From Sclerotinia nivalis (Eukaryota > Ascomycota > Leotiomycetes > Helotiales > Sclerotiniaceae): a DNA stretch of 64,000 bases. The notes beneath the pieces are model-generated. The model did no database searches. It had not been told where the DNA came from and was given only the letters and a program-made list of their open reading frames with translations. Position 1 is the stretch's first letter, and the number at the start of each line of letters is the position of its first letter. The stretch is taken from assembly GCA_029531795.1 (NCBI GenBank), contig JAPEIS010000017.1:62001-126000 (forward strand), read 5' to 3'. The position numbers and the translations under genes are program-made. Shown in pieces: positions 1 through 12,408 of this stretch.

Positions 1-5
1 TCGAT

Positions 6-464
6 CTACAAGGCTTCCCAAATAGTAACAAAATCGGATATATCAATTTCATTAAAGATGAAAACAATAGAGCTTTTAGTATATAGTATAATAGAATACA
101 TATATATATAATCTACAATGATATGATCTATAGAGTGGACTACAAGTGAAGCCTTTGATTGAGGATCCATATCATTGTTCTTCTTAGTCTTCTTGGCTTT
201 TCCTCCTCCTCTTCTTGTAATATTTCCATTAATATCAATAGCAAACTCTTCATTGAAATTAAGGAAATCAATAGTATCTTTTAACCTATATATAGTTTTT
301 GTTAATTGATTTGTAGAAGATTCTAAATTCTTTATAATAATAGAAAAAAGAAGAATTTGAATAAAAGATTGTTTAATATATCGTAGATTGTAATATAATT
401 GAAAAATATCGAGATTGTTAGAATTTAATTCAACTTTGGGTTTTCGATAATCCTTATTATTCAT
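6..464 (-). pseudogene. Unidentified ORF at window edge, possible gag of V-type element V1
   Basis: Open frame of 152 codons on the minus strand that runs off the left edge. I do not recognise the product. The middle holds a short basic stretch (RRGGGKAKKTKK, about residues 85-96) and the rest is rich in Ile, Tyr and Asn. It lies about 680 bp from the V-family LTR at 1146-1432, on the side where the body of a minus-strand V element should lie. It could therefore be the start of the V1 gag, but no V gag is available in the window for comparison. There are no internal stops, which is unusual here. The function is unknown. Confidence 0.35.
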
Positions 465-1145
465 ATTTTCCTTTGATAAAGTTTCAAAAAGAAATAGAAA
501 AATATAAGGAACTTTCTCCTAAAGTATTCCTTTTTGCAAAAAGATTATATAAATCTCAAATCTTTTCAAACAGAACTTTTTAAAATACATCTTAAATTTT
601 TGATAACCGATATCAAAGATAGCAAATTAATATTCTGTACTCTGATTCTCCTTCAACTTTTATCTACAGATAAATATATATCAGCTTCAATTATCTATAA
701 AACATACAAGGTCCTTTAATTGATCAAATTGCATTTAGTTAAGATTATCTTTGAAATCAAGTTTTCGAATTCGAAGATATAATAGATTCGGTTATTAATG
801 GAAAATCCTTACAATATTTGGAATCGATCATACCTCGAACATTACTAATTCTGATCTCAAATAGAAGCTTTATCGATACACTCCTCTCTTATAGAATACA
901 ATAAAATAATTCGTTAGGATCGCTTATCTTCAACACAATAGATCAACGCAAATAAAAGGGAATCGAAAACCGAACTCTTTTACTTATCATTTGACAATCC
1001 CACTTTTGAAAAAGTTCATCCTTTCAGAATCAATCCTATCCCCTATTAACAAATCGCTATTTCTACTTTCTTTTCAATATAATTTCCTCACAAAAAAATT
1101 CATACAATATAAACCGTACAATTCGATCCCTGCATAGATCATCAT
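465..1145. other. AT-rich stretch without a recognisable gene
   Basis: Only a short 61-codon frame (534-719, plus) is open and it resembles nothing I know. If V1 is a minus-strand element, this would be the leader between its 5' LTR and gag. I see no tRNA-complementary primer site next to the LTR. Confidence 0.4.
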
Positions 1146-1432
1146 TGTGAAAGAAATAGATCGAGATACATATATCCCAATAGTACACTGCAAAAGGGAA
1201 TAGAATACGAATTGATCAAACTATATTATATAAACTTCGAATAATAGAACTAAAATGAATAACAATGGATTAGGATTGTATACAATAGGTATACAAAAAG
1301 ACTAATGAAAACGATTGATTGTTCTAGAAGAGAAAGCAAAGCCTTCTTTTTATATTTAACTACGAAGGATCATATGACCTAATGCTCATGAACTAGCTAC
1401 GTATGTGGCCCTAGCAATCCAACTTTCTCACA
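1146..1432 (-). repeat. V-family LTR (V1)
   Basis: 287 bp with TG...CA ends: it starts TGTGAAAG and ends CTTTCTCACA. It matches the 288-bp LTR at 55830-56117 along its whole length in the same orientation, with mostly transition differences. The 5-bp flanks (ATCAT left, ATAGT right) do not match, so it is not a clean solo LTR. No polypurine tract adjoins its right side, unlike V2. It is best read as the 5' LTR of a minus-strand V element whose body extends off the left edge. Confidence 0.85.
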
Positions 1433-1874
1433 ATAGTTATACTAACTATAATATTTTGATTGGGATTTTGTTCATATTAGGAATTATATTACCTATATAA
1501 AGGATAGCAATTTGAATATCTTGAATCGTAGTTTCAAGAAATAAAATAAAACGAATAAAGATTATAAAAGAATCGAAAGGGATATCGCCAATTTCAATTA
1601 TATTTGTCAGCAGATTATTGATAAATAGATCTCTTTTGGCTTGAATAATTGTAATAAGGAAATAATCTAAAGGATCTACTAAAGGAAGAATTCGATATAT
1701 TCTAGTTGATTGATATCATTTTGTTATTTTAAAGATATTCTTTATTTCCTTAACTGAATCAAATTTAGATAATCAGAATTTCTTTTTTGCTTTCTTGATA
1801 ATCTTTCGAAGATTCTATTTTGATTCTATAGAATTATTCATTTGATTTTCCTGAATAGTTGTTCGGTAGACCTC
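1433..1874. other. AT-rich spacer between V1 LTR and U LTR
   Basis: About 440 bp without an open frame of note or recognisable similarity to other parts of the window. It may be host DNA or a decayed element into which V1 or U inserted. Confidence 0.4.
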
Positions 1875-2003
1875 TGTTACGATCACGGATCTTACAATAA
1901 TCGATCGTGTGAATACATGTTATGATTTGATCGAATTAGTATGAGATTAAGGTGGTCGTAGGAACAAATGAATATAAGCCATGTTAAGTATTAGATTATA
2001 TGA

Positions 2004-2108
2004 TGGAGCATTGGAGTTTCGAAGGCTCCCGGCGTTCCTGGAGCATTGGAGTTTCGAAGGCTCCCAATGTTTCTAGAGCTTTGGAGTTTTGAGAGTTCTT
2101 AGGGCTTT
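2004..2108 (+). repeat. Three tandem 35-bp repeats in the U LTR
   Basis: Units begin at 2004, 2039 and 2074 and share GGAG(C/T)(A/T)TTGGAGTTT. The first two are nearly identical; the third is diverged. They lie just upstream of the TATA box at 2123, where U3 enhancer repeats are usually found. Confidence 0.85.
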
Positions 2109-2122
2109 CGAGTACGGAGGTC

Positions 2123-2130
2123 TATATAAA
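2123..2130 (+). promoter_or_regulatory. TATA box of the U LTR
   Basis: TATATAAA lies 15 bp downstream of the 35-bp repeats and about 250 bp before the gag start, in the expected U3 position. It is the likely promoter of element U. Confidence 0.55.
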
Positions 2131-2378
2131 CAGGATGGATTCCTTTATTTATAGAATTTCATATTCAAAAATAATCATTAGTTTAAATATTATAGTTATT
2201 ATATAATACAATCGTTATATTTTTATTTTCATTAAGTTTCTATTTGATCTTTAGTAGAAATCATTATAGCCTTTTTATAAGTCTTTTGATTATTTCTTAA
2301 TAATAAAGAATTATAATGGTATAATATTTTGAATATTTTTATTAGTTCAAACATCGATTTAATATATCTTATTTTGTT

Positions 2379-5300
2379 ATGTCTTTACAAAACCTTATTA
2401 TTAATATCCCCTCGAACAATAACAACAACGATGATAACAATAACGATATCGAGTTATCAAATGCCGATCCTGTCCTAGTACAGATCACGGAAACCTTACG
2501 AGTAGCAATATTCGATAAGTATCATAATAATCGAAAGAAATTCGAAATCTTTTTATTCTAAACCGAAATATATTTCAAATTCAATGTTATTAAATTTGTA
2601 ACTTTTGATAATTATAACTTGTATACCTTTTTTTATCTTTATAGAAAAATAACCAAATGGATTCAATTTTATTTCAAAAATTATTTCATCAAATTTAGAG
2701 ATCATTGTATAATAATCATACAAACCATTTTCGAAAGTTTTGTAGGATTCAAAAGAGAAATCGAACGAATATTTAGGGATATTAACGAAATCAAGATGGT
2801 CGAACGAAATCTATTCGTTTTAAAACAAATTGAAGCAATGATCAATTATATTACAGAATTCAGATGATATATTAATCAAATTGAATGGGATTAGTAAACT
2901 TTGTTAAATCATTTCTATTATAATTTTAAGGATCATATAAAATTGGAATTTGTAAAAGGTATCGAGTTTACGAATATCAATGAAATGATAGAATTTGTAA
3001 TTAAGATCGATAATCGGTTTTACGAATACCAATGAGACAAGAAGTTCCAAAATTATTCAGGTTAGAATTATAAGCGAAATGAAGGAAAACGATATCAAGC
3101 TAGGAATGAAAGTTATGGAGATTCGATAAAGCTAAATACTATTATTCGAGGAAAATTATCTAAGGAAGAAATGGATAGATGTAGAAATGAGAAATTATAC
3201 TTCGAATATAGATAACCAAGATATAAAGCTACAATTCATCGCCAAAAGAAATAAGGAAATTTCAATCGGAATAAGAAATCTTGGAAAAGCAAAAAGCAAT
3301 TCAATGCAACATTTGTATCCTAGTTATATACTCTAAATTGTATGGATTTAGGTTTTAAAGAACAATTGGAGGATAATCAATTCGAAGAATCAGAAGATTC
3401 AGAAGAAGAGTTAATTTTGTAAATCGATCGAAAGCCAAATTCAAAGGAACTTTGGATTATATAGTATATCGATGAATAGAATCGTCGAATTTAGAAATTT
3501 GGAGAAACAAATGAAGGTATTTATAGCGACAATTTAAATATAAAAAGCGTTATAGAAAAAGAAATTTATGAGACAAGAATCATCAACAAATATAAAATCT
3601 TATAATACGGAATTATAATCAATTCTTTTTTTATCGAAAGAACTTTATATTATTATATGAAAATACCAGAACAAGAAGAAATATAGAAAATCATTTACTT
3701 TTATTATAATATTAATCATCTTATATACAAGACACACTTAGTACAATAGATAAGGAATGAATATTTAATACAAATCCAAATCATATAACCTCTATAGATA
3801 ACAGAACATTTTCTCCGGGCTTTACAAAGACTGCCTTTAATCACTAAATGGGAAAACATATTTAACAACGAGATTTCAATTAATTAAACAATTACAAATA
3901 ATAAAGAAAAAGATTATTGAAACGTTTCTTCGTTTGATCAATTAAATCGCTTAATTGATCAAATTGACTAAATTGACGAAATTAACCAAATTGATCAAAA
4001 CAATCGAATAGATCAAAATAGATAATTAAACGCTACAAAATATAACAAATAGATCAATCTAAAGATTATGATTAATAGACACCGGCTCAAAACCATAATA
4101 GACTTTGGAGCAACCGGAAATTTTATTGTACAAAAAGCTGTACAAGATACTAATATAAGGTTCCAAATGAAAAAACATCTATATATATTACAATTAATAA
4201 ATGAACAATTAATTGATACTGAAAATAGAATAATACAAATAGAAATCAAATCAACGGAAATACAGATAGATAAATATTACAAGTTTATATAATTTGACAT
4301 AATTCCATTAAGGAATCATCAGATTATATTGGGTATATTATAGTTGATATAGTACAACTCTAATATTAATTGAAATCGAGGAACTTTGATATTCGATTAA
4401 TACAATTGTAATCATCGAGATATATACAAATCTGCGAAACTGAATATATATTTTAAGGAATTAAAAGCGAATAACCCCATCGATATAAAATACCAAACCC
4501 AGAATCCCTCACTAACGAATATACCAATAGAGTATATAAAATACACAAAACTTTTCGAAAAACAAAAGAGTTACAAAGCTTTATCAGAATACAAATTATA
4601 GGATTACGAAATAATACTAATAAAAGAAAAGATATCTTTATTCAAGTCTATTTATCAAATATTGAAAGAAGACTTGAAGATACTCAAAAAATATATTAAC
4701 AATAGTTTAAAAAAAGAATAGATCAAAGAATCCATTTTACAAATAATTAGCTCTGTATTATACACACCTAAAAAGAATAGAACTAAAAGATTATATATAG
4801 ATTACTGCAAATTCAACAATATAACAATCAAGAATCGATATCTATTTTTATTAACTACGGAATTGAAAGATCGATTAAAGAAAGCTAAAATCTTCTCCAA
4901 ATTTGATTTACGAAACAATTTCCATCTAATCAGAATAAAGAAAGGTGAAAAATAGAAAACAGCATTTAGAACGTAATATAGATTATACAAATATCAGATT
5001 ATATTATTTAGATTAACTAATGTATTGGCAATATATATATATTTGATAAACAATATATTGAGAAAGTATCTCGATATTTATTGTATTTGTTATTTGGGTG
5101 ATATATTGGTTTATTCAAAGATTTTGAAATAATATATTCAGAATATTAGCAATATATTAGTATACTTAAAGAAAACAGATCTCTAATACAAATCTAGTAA
5201 ATATATATTCCATATCAAGGAAACAGAGTTTTTGGATTATATAATCTTTCCAAAAGGGCTCAAAATGAATTCAGACAAATTATAAACTATTCAAGAATGG

Positions 5301-6170
5301 AATCAACCTACAAATATTAAAGAAGTACAATTCTTTTTAGGATTTGCCAACTTTTATTATAGATTCATTAAAGATTATTCAAAAATAGCGATTCCAATAT
5401 CGAAAATAACCAAAAAGAATCAAAGAAAATTTCAATAGATAAAAAAAATATAAAAAGCTTTCGAATTACTCAAACAAGTTTTTATAAAAAAGCCAATACT
5501 TTTATTATTCGATTCGGAACTATCGATTGTAATTGAAATCGATTCTTCAGATTACACTTTAAAGATTGTATTAAGCCAGTCTGAAGCAAACAAGAAATAG
5601 CAATCAATAACCTACTATTCCCGCAAATTATTGTCAATAGAATTGAATTATGAGATTTACGATAAGAAGTTATTAGCTATAATCGAAGCATTTAAAAAAT
5701 GAAGAGTCTATTTGAAAGGATCGAAATATACAATGCAGGTATATACCAATCACAAAAACCTGATTTACTTCATTATAATAAAGAAATTAAACAAAAAACA
5801 AATCAGATAATCCGAAACCATAACTACCTACAATTTTCGTATTTCATATATCAAAGGAATAGAAAACACTAGAACCGATACTTTCAACAGAAAACCGGAA
5901 TATTTACAAAATAAAGTATATAAAACATATACAATCTTAAAGGAAAAAGATAATACATTAATATATAATAAACCACAATTCGCTACCTCCTCTAGAGTTG
6001 ATTATAATATGATCAAGAAACAATTGAAAACAGAATATGAATGAAATGCTATTGTAGAACGAATCCTTAAAAATACAGACAATCTAAAAAAGGGATTCAA
6101 TATCGACAAAGAGTTTATATACTTCCACAACAAATTATATATACCTTCTAGATTAATCAAAGGATATATT
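2379..6170 (+). pseudogene. Gag-pol polyprotein of element U, single frame, truncated
   Basis: All recognisable parts share one frame from the ATG at 2379. The gag capsid-like region (about 2580-3060) has the FKREIERIFRDI and EYxxxF-type features of fungal Gypsy gag, followed by a decayed zinc knuckle near 3180-3250. The protease has IDFGATGNFI near 4090, where the active-site DSG has become DFG. RT spans about 4720-5160 with YLGD in place of YLDD. RNase H spans about 5480-5800 (EIDSSDYTL, YSRKLL, NYEIYDKKLLAI). The H2C2 zinc-finger region of integrase starts near 6090 and is cut by X1. More than twenty in-frame stops occur, many at expected Gln or Trp codons. No frameshift is needed between gag and pol, unlike A, X and Y. 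Confidence 0.85.
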
Positions 6171-6333
6171 TGTTACGGGTTCATCTCCCTTCACCTGCAC
6201 ATGATCATGTGTGCCTTAGGCACACATGCATGCACTCACTTCTATATAATCAGGTCACCTCCTTGACCTTCTTCCCTTCTTCGTAGTACAACTATAGATC
6301 AACCCTATATATACTTTTTCCTTCACTGTGATA
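6171..6333 (+). repeat. 5' LTR of X1
   Basis: 163 bp, TGTTACGGG...GTGATA, matching both X2 LTRs (31290-31452 and 37875-38037), which also measure 163 bp. It ends in TA rather than CA. It contains a perfect 10-bp inverted repeat (CATGTGTGCC / GGCACACATG around TTA, 6206-6228). Confidence 0.92.
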
Positions 6334-6406
6334 ATTTGTATTACCCTTTCAAAGGCTTTGTCACTTTACAAAGTGATTTGATCTTGCCAAATCATCTGCA
6401 GACTTC

Positions 6407-6661
6407 TGTGACGATCCTGTTATTCTATTATGCCATAAATGCCTTAGGCCATTCTTTCGGCTTTTGGTCCCCTCCGAAGGGACCAAAATGCCTCAGGTTA
6501 TTATTTCATTTATTTCACCCTGTATTCGCTTAGGGCTTTGGTCCCCTCCGAAAAGATTATAAAAGACTCAACTCTATTGTATTTGATATGGTAATTTGTT
6601 ATTCTCTAGTATAGATTAATTGATTTATTCTATTATGCCTTGAATTAAGATCATCGTTATA
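6407..6661 (+). repeat. 5' LTR of Y
   Basis: 255 bp, TGTGACGATCCTG...ATCGTTATA. It aligns without length change to 13569-13823 and, inverted, to the solo LTR 54591-54845. A perfect hairpin with arms TTTTGGTCCC / GGGACCAAAA lies at 6462-6488. A second palindrome near 6538 is destroyed in this copy but intact in the other two. Confidence 0.93.
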
Positions 6662-6679
6662 TTATAACAAACTTATTAG

Positions 6680-6741
6680 TATCCTTAAGAAGGACAGAAT
6701 ATCCTTTGGGAAAACCATAATATCCTTTGAGAAGGTCAGAA
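6680..6741 (+). repeat. Three 20-21-bp tandem repeats in the Y leader
   Basis: Units start TATCCTT at 6680, 6700 and 6721, the last followed by a partial TATC. They lie between the 5' LTR and gag. The role is unknown; such leader repeats may take part in RNA packaging or priming, but nothing here shows it. Confidence 0.75.
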
Positions 6742-6878
6742 TATCTAGTTAGTTATATCTATCGAAATCATTGAACTAATGAAACTCTTTACACATATCT
6801 GACTGATCTTTCCGAATTTTCATTGGTATCATTGTTATATCTATTCGTTCGAGAAAACTCTGTACGTTTTTGTTCACT

Positions 6879-8203
6879 ACTGTTGAATCTGTTACAGCAG
6901 AATTACAAACTCAAATCGAACAAATTAGACAAAAGGAAGATCCTGGATTTGATACAGAAGTTGACGAAACGGTAGCTATAAGTCTACCCTTGTATTCACC
7001 AATTTGAGGAGAATCAGTTCCTTTTGTAGCCGGAACGACAAATCTTCAAAGTCTATAAAAAGAAAACCACGAAATCCGAACTCAAAACCAGATTATATTA
7101 AAACAATTGGATTAGATTCATTTCGCTCTAGTTAGCTTTTTACAAGAAAGATCCTCTGATACAGACAACAACAGACCTCCTTCTCGTTCTCGAATACAAC
7201 AACAGCATTCTCGACAGACTGAAAATCCCGATATTGCTATATCTAGCAAAAAAGGTCCTACAATAGAAAGAAGATCAATATCTACAGTATCTTATCATAG
7301 AAGATTCAATACAAAAGTAAAAGACCCTAAACCCTTCAACGATAGAATCAACCCTTCCTTCGAATCATAAAGACTCCTTGCAGAAGGAAAACTCTTGGAT
7401 AACGCAGATCACTACCTAAACAAGGGTACGAAAATTCGCACTATCTTCCAATAGACTATTAATAACGCACAACAGCATCTGAAACTGAAAATGATCCGAA
7501 AGGAGTTTGCCATATACCAAAACGTCTTGGATTACCTTAGCTCTATTTACCTTGCATCTAATCGACAGAAACTAACTATAAACGAATTCCGATTCCTACG
7601 AATGGGAACTATAACTTTCCATCAATTCTATATACAATTCTTGGAACTCACGGCAGAAACTGATCAATTAGAAGATTTTTTTCGAAGAGAACTCACTTCG
7701 AAGCTTTCTTCCTCGTTGAAAGCTGTGATAGTAACCACTATAGACCTTTACCCCGATTTCCAAAATTACATGAATCACTTAACGAATATAAACGCAAGGA
7801 TGTATATTATAAATCAGAAATATATCACAATAACCAAGAATCTTGATCGAAAAGCTCCTTTGCCTGACAATCGCACTAGGAGTTCCATCCTTTTGCATGA
7901 TAATACCAAACTAGAATGTATGGAAAGGGAAAAATCGGCTGTTTTTGATTTCATACCGAATTTCAAGTTTCATTTTTCTACTCTATCCTTCGCTTGCTTC
8001 AAATGCAAGACCCCTAATTGAACCAAAGACTACGTTTGTCCCCCTAGCATCCATAAGGTTGATACAACCTCCGAAGACGAGGAAACCCCTTCGGAACTTT
8101 CTGATTCCGATTCATATGAATCGGGAAAGGATTAGTCCTTGGGAAAGTCTCCTTTCAAAGTTATCAATATGATTTCAAATATATTGATCTTTGGAGCCTT
8201 ATA
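6879..8203 (+). pseudogene. Gag of element Y
   Basis: Structural protein of the virus-like particle. The frame opens before 6879 but no clear ATG survives, so the start is uncertain. An N-terminal Gln-rich coiled-coil-like part (about 6882-7120) is followed by an Arg/Ser-rich stretch, the capsid-like region (FNTKVKDPKPFND at about 7298, then 7491-8021) and a CCHC-like zinc knuckle CFKCKTPN...DYVC near 7997 whose His codon is replaced by TGA. A Ser/Glu/Asp-rich tail precedes the slippery heptamer at 8123. The codons from 7491 to the knuckle are open; about five stops lie upstream. Confidence 0.8.
8123..8129 (+). promoter_or_regulatory. Putative -1 ribosomal frameshift site of Y (GGGAAAG)
   Basis: In the gag frame the codons read TCG GGA AAG GAT TAG, which places GGGAAAG in the canonical X_XXY_YYZ register with a stop two codons on. 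After a -1 slip the frame is open into the protease and remains the pol frame. A second heptamer in the same register lies at 8141-8147. Slippage itself cannot be shown from sequence. Confidence 0.65.
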
Positions 8204-8823
8204 AATGGCAACAATTTTCTACTCCCTTATCACTTTTTAGCTTATAGTTTCCAAATCCGGTCTTCTGTATTAGCGGATACCGGTGTATTTGCTTATTTGT
8301 TTATTAATATTCATTTTGTATATCAACTTTCTCGATATACTAATATCCCTATTACTCCTTTGAACAATCCTATCCCTGTTCAAGGATACAACAGCCGGCA
8401 AGACACCGTTATCATCTATTCTATCCGTTTAACATTCCGATTGAATGGTAAAACCTTCCTTCAAGTCCTTTTCTTATTAATTGATATAAAAAAAAATATC
8501 ATCATTAAAGATCTATAGTTCAAAGTCTATAATGTAATACCTAGATCCTTCAATTACCAATTAGTATAGCCAAAGGATTTACCATCAGTTCTATACTTTT
8601 CAAGGGACGTAATCATCTCCAGAAAATCTCTTTCAGCCCCCAAACCATTATCCAACCCCGAATTTGAAGAAGATATACAACGATGTAATGCCTTTTTCGA
8701 AATCGATCACTTAAAACCCTCTTTTCCTTTCGCTAGATTCACCATTAAGCACGAATGGGATTTATACACTAGCCTCCGACAAATGGAAAAGGAATTCCAG
8801 GAAAGCTCACCTGTCGAACAAAA

Positions 8824-8886
8824 TTTGCTCCCCTCCGCAGGGACCAAATCCGAGAATTTGCTCCCCTTCACAAAAACCAAACCAAC
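8824..8886 (+). repeat. Two in-frame copies of the Y-LTR palindrome motif inside pol
   Basis: TTTGCTCCCCTCCGC followed by AGGGACCAAA resembles the LTR hairpin motif in nearly every position. A second, shorter copy (TTTGCTCCCCTTC...ACCAAA) follows directly. Together they encode the repeated NLLPSAGTK / NLLPFTKTK in the linker between protease and RT. Confidence 0.7.
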
Positions 8887-11800
8887 TAATCGCTTTGCAC
8901 TCTTAAATGAGCTATTTTCCGAACACTATCAATCAACCTATCTCTCACAAATCGCTATCGACATCACTACGATTTCTGCTAAAACTTTCAAAATGTATAG
9001 TCGTCGTTGCGATAATATTATCTTTTCCACTAGTATTCATGAAATCAATATAGTACTAGAAGATCGAATACAGAATTCGAATAACGAAGAGCTTTAGGAA
9101 CTGATCCAAAGAGTCCTCTAGGCTTACCACAAGTACCTTGAAGTTTTCTCCAAAAAGGAATCAGATAAATTACTACAATACACCGTATACGATTATAAAA
9201 TCGAAATTCCATTCGATATACAATTCAGGACTAGCCCGATATACAATATATCTTCGGAGGAATTACTAGTCGTAAAAGAATATCTAATGGACAATCTGAA
9301 AAAGGGTTTTATCGAAATTAACTCCTCTCCTTTCGCTACACCTGTACTCTTCGTTTCCAAGCCAAATAATGGCTTACGTTTCTATATCGATTTCCAACGT
9401 TTTAATACACTTATCAAAAGAAACGAATACCCTCTATCTTTAATCGACGAAACACTAACACACATATCGAAATCGAAAATCTTTACGAAACTAGATATCC
9501 GACAAGCATTCCATCGAATCCGTATACACCCTGATTCCGAAAATTTGATTACATTCCGAACCCGATACAGAACTTATAAGTATAAAATCTTACCTTTCGG
9601 ATTAACCAATGATTCTATTATTTATCAATGTTATATAAACGATATTCTTTTCGATTTTTTAGATATAACATATACGGCTTACCTGAACAACATTTTGTTT
9701 TACTCTGAAAACGAATCGGAGTACGAATTGTATATATTACAGATCCTTGATCGTCTCCGAAAAGCTGATCTACAGATCGATATCAACAAATATGAATTTA
9801 GTATTAAAAGAATTAAATATTTTAATTTCATTATCTCTACAAAAGGAATGAAGATCGATCCATAAAAAATCGAAGTCATAAAAGAATAGGAAACCTTTAC
9901 AAACATTAAAGGAGTACAATCCTTTCTAGAGTTTTACAACTTTTACAGACGTTTTATACAAGATTTCGGACGAATCGTTCACCCCTTGACCAATCTGATC
10001 AAAAAGGAAACTCCTTTTATATAGAACAACACTTACATCGCTACTTTCAACCACCTTAAACAAACTATACTCCAGACCTTTGTATTGAAACATTATCAAT
10101 CATATCTTCAGATTATAATTGAGATAGATACTTCAGATAATATTATCGAAGGAGTGCTCTTTCAGCTATACAACGACAATCAATGGTATTCTATCGCTTT
10201 CTTTACCAAAACCATATTTCCAACCGAAATGAATTATGCTATATTCGATAAAGAAATGTTTGCTGTTATCAAAGCCTTCAAAACCTGAAGAGCAGAATTT
10301 ATAAGTTCCCTTTATTATATTAAAATCGTTACCGATTATAAAGCTTTGGAATACTTTATGATCAAGAAAACCTTGAATCAACAACAAGCAGGGTGGTCTG
10401 AAACCTTGGCAAACTTCTGATTTGAAATATCATATCGATCGGAAATCAATAATGCTGTAACAAATGCCCTTAACCATTGTGATCAAGAAGTGGAAGCGCA
10501 GGAAATAGTATGCTCTGAATATTGCATTCAAACCTTACTTCCATTAGAAGTTCTTGATAAAAGAATATTGGACGAATTTAATATGGAAAAGAAAAAGATA
10601 ACTATGATCCTAACTATTAAAGTAAAAGAACTTAACCTTGTAAACCATATCCTACAAACCAGCTGTACCCATCCTTCTATACAACCAGAACACGATTTGA
10701 TTGTTAAACTGAAAAAAGGATATTCTATGTATAATGGTTTATTACTCCACAAAGATCGATTAGTTGTACCTGATATAGATAGCCTCCGTACTAATCTTAT
10801 AGAAGAAATCCATACCCAAATCTCTTCAACTTATCCTAGAAAGATCAAAACAAAACTAATCATAAAAAAGCAGTATTTTTGAAAAGGAATAACCGACTAT
10901 ATCGACCAATATATTGATAATTGTACCATTTACCACAATTATCATATCCCGAAAGATCGAACGCCTAGTTTTTTGCATCCTTTGTCTATTCCTGTTCGAC
11001 CATGGACAAATATATCAATGAACTTCAAATCATTTCCGAAGAATAAGCACGGATACGATAACGTTTTTATAGTTGTTGATAGGCTATCGAAACAATCAAT
11101 ATATATCCCTTGCTATTATACTACGATTGCCCGGGAAATGGCTTTACTATACCTGAATTATATCTATTATTGGAAAGACGTTTTAACTATTATTACATCT
11201 GATAGAGATCTGCAATTCATTTCCAATTTCTGAAACGAATTCATACAAATCCTAGGCATCAAATTAAAACTATCCATAGCTTACCATCCTCAAACAGATG
11301 GACAAACGGAAATCATGAATCAGTATCTAAATCAACAATTCCAACCCTATATCAATTATTATCAAAACAATTAATCGGAACTCTTGTATATGATGGATTA
11401 CGTGCAATTCATTATACCCCACGAAAGCTTAGGAATATCCCCTTTCGAACTTCAAAACGGATATTCTCCAATTACTTCCTTCGATTGGGACAGATCCCCT
11501 TTCAATACCCCTTATACAGCTACAGAAAAGTTGAACTACACTGATACACAGGCTTTCTCCAAATGTATATATGAAACTTGGAAAATGGTTAAGGATATCC
11601 TTTCTAAAATCCAACAAAAGAAAATAAAGGATATCGATCGCTATCAACAATCTGTTGATTTCCAAGTAGAAAACGAAATGTATATAACTACTAGAAGCTT
11701 CATTATAGAAAGGTTTAATTACAAGCTCGATCTGTAAATGACCAGATTATACCGTATACTCGAAAAAGTCGGCTATTTGTATCGATTGGACCTTCCTGAA

Positions 11801-12241
11801 AGTATGTAAATCTATAGAGTCTTTTCCCTTGATAAACTACGAAAAGCTATAGGAAATCCAGTTCCTGGATAATGTATCGAATCTTCTCTATTTATTGTAA
11901 TAACGATAGATGCGGAATTCGAAGTGCAACAGATCCTAGCATCGAAATTCTTCCGCGAATAGATCTGATACAAGGTAAAATGGATAGGATACAACGACGA
12001 TCCTGTATGGTATTACTGTTCCGATGTCATGTACGTTCTGTATAAGATATAGGAGTTCTATACTCAATATCCTGAAGCTGTAGAACCTCCTAATCACCTT
12101 CTTGAATGGATAAGAGCCTGGGAGAATGGTAACGACGACTACGACGAATTCGCAGATGGTAAACCTATGAATAGAGTTACAAAACAGAATTATTTGTCTG
12201 CTCTCCTTTTCTTCGAAAAGGAAATTGCATTTAAATTATAA

Positions 12242-12408
12242 TTCACTTCAAAAAATCATCTATTGTTGTTTTTGCTTTTTCTATTGTTTGTTTGCTTGCT
12301 TTGATTTTTACCCCGCTCCTCCTTTTTCTTTACTATTATTCTATTCAATATACAATAACTATATTTCCATAAAACCGATTCAACTCACTGAAAAATATCT
12401 TTTTCATT
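12242..12408 (+). other. Pyrimidine-rich spacer before the extra Y ORF
   Basis: About 170 bp between the pol stop and the ATG at 12409, very rich in T and C on the plus strand (12250-12350). It could serve as a promoter, 5' leader or splice-acceptor region for the downstream ORF; none of these can be proved from sequence. Confidence 0.5.

Larger units (their letters stand above)
1875..2219 (+). repeat. 5' LTR of element U
   Basis: The start TGTTACGAT is the inverted partner of the proposed end ATCGTTATA (from an ATCGTAACA-like end after mutation). It contains three 35-bp tandem repeats, a TATA box and a leader leading to gag at 2379. The second copy is outside the window, so the right boundary rests on the terminal symmetry alone. 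Confidence 0.6.
1875..6170 (+). mobile_element. Gypsy-type LTR retrotransposon U, 5' part
   Basis: Plus-strand Ty3/Gypsy element with a 5' LTR, a leader and one long gag-pol frame, cut within the integrase N-terminal region at 6170 by the X1 LTR. The remainder, including the 3' LTR, should lie beyond the far end of X1, outside the window. It is the outermost host of the nest seen here and is heavily decayed. Confidence 0.85.
8123..12241 (+). pseudogene. Pol of element Y (PR-RT-RH-IN-chromodomain)
   Basis: The -1 frame relative to gag holds all domains. The protease has ADTGVF near 8274. RT runs about 9240-9720 with KLDIRQAFHRI, but the catalytic YLDD has become YLNN, so it should be dead. 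RNase H spans about 10110-10290 (EIDTSDN, FDKEMFAVIKAF). The integrase zinc region is near 10790-10950. The integrase core has NFKSFP where the first Asp is expected, then SDRDLQF and HPQTDGQTE with the last Glu kept. The C-terminus holds a chromodomain (FEVQQILASKFF...YKVKWIGY, about 11916-12000) and a long tail. There are only about ten stops, so it is less decayed than U or A3. Confidence 0.9.
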
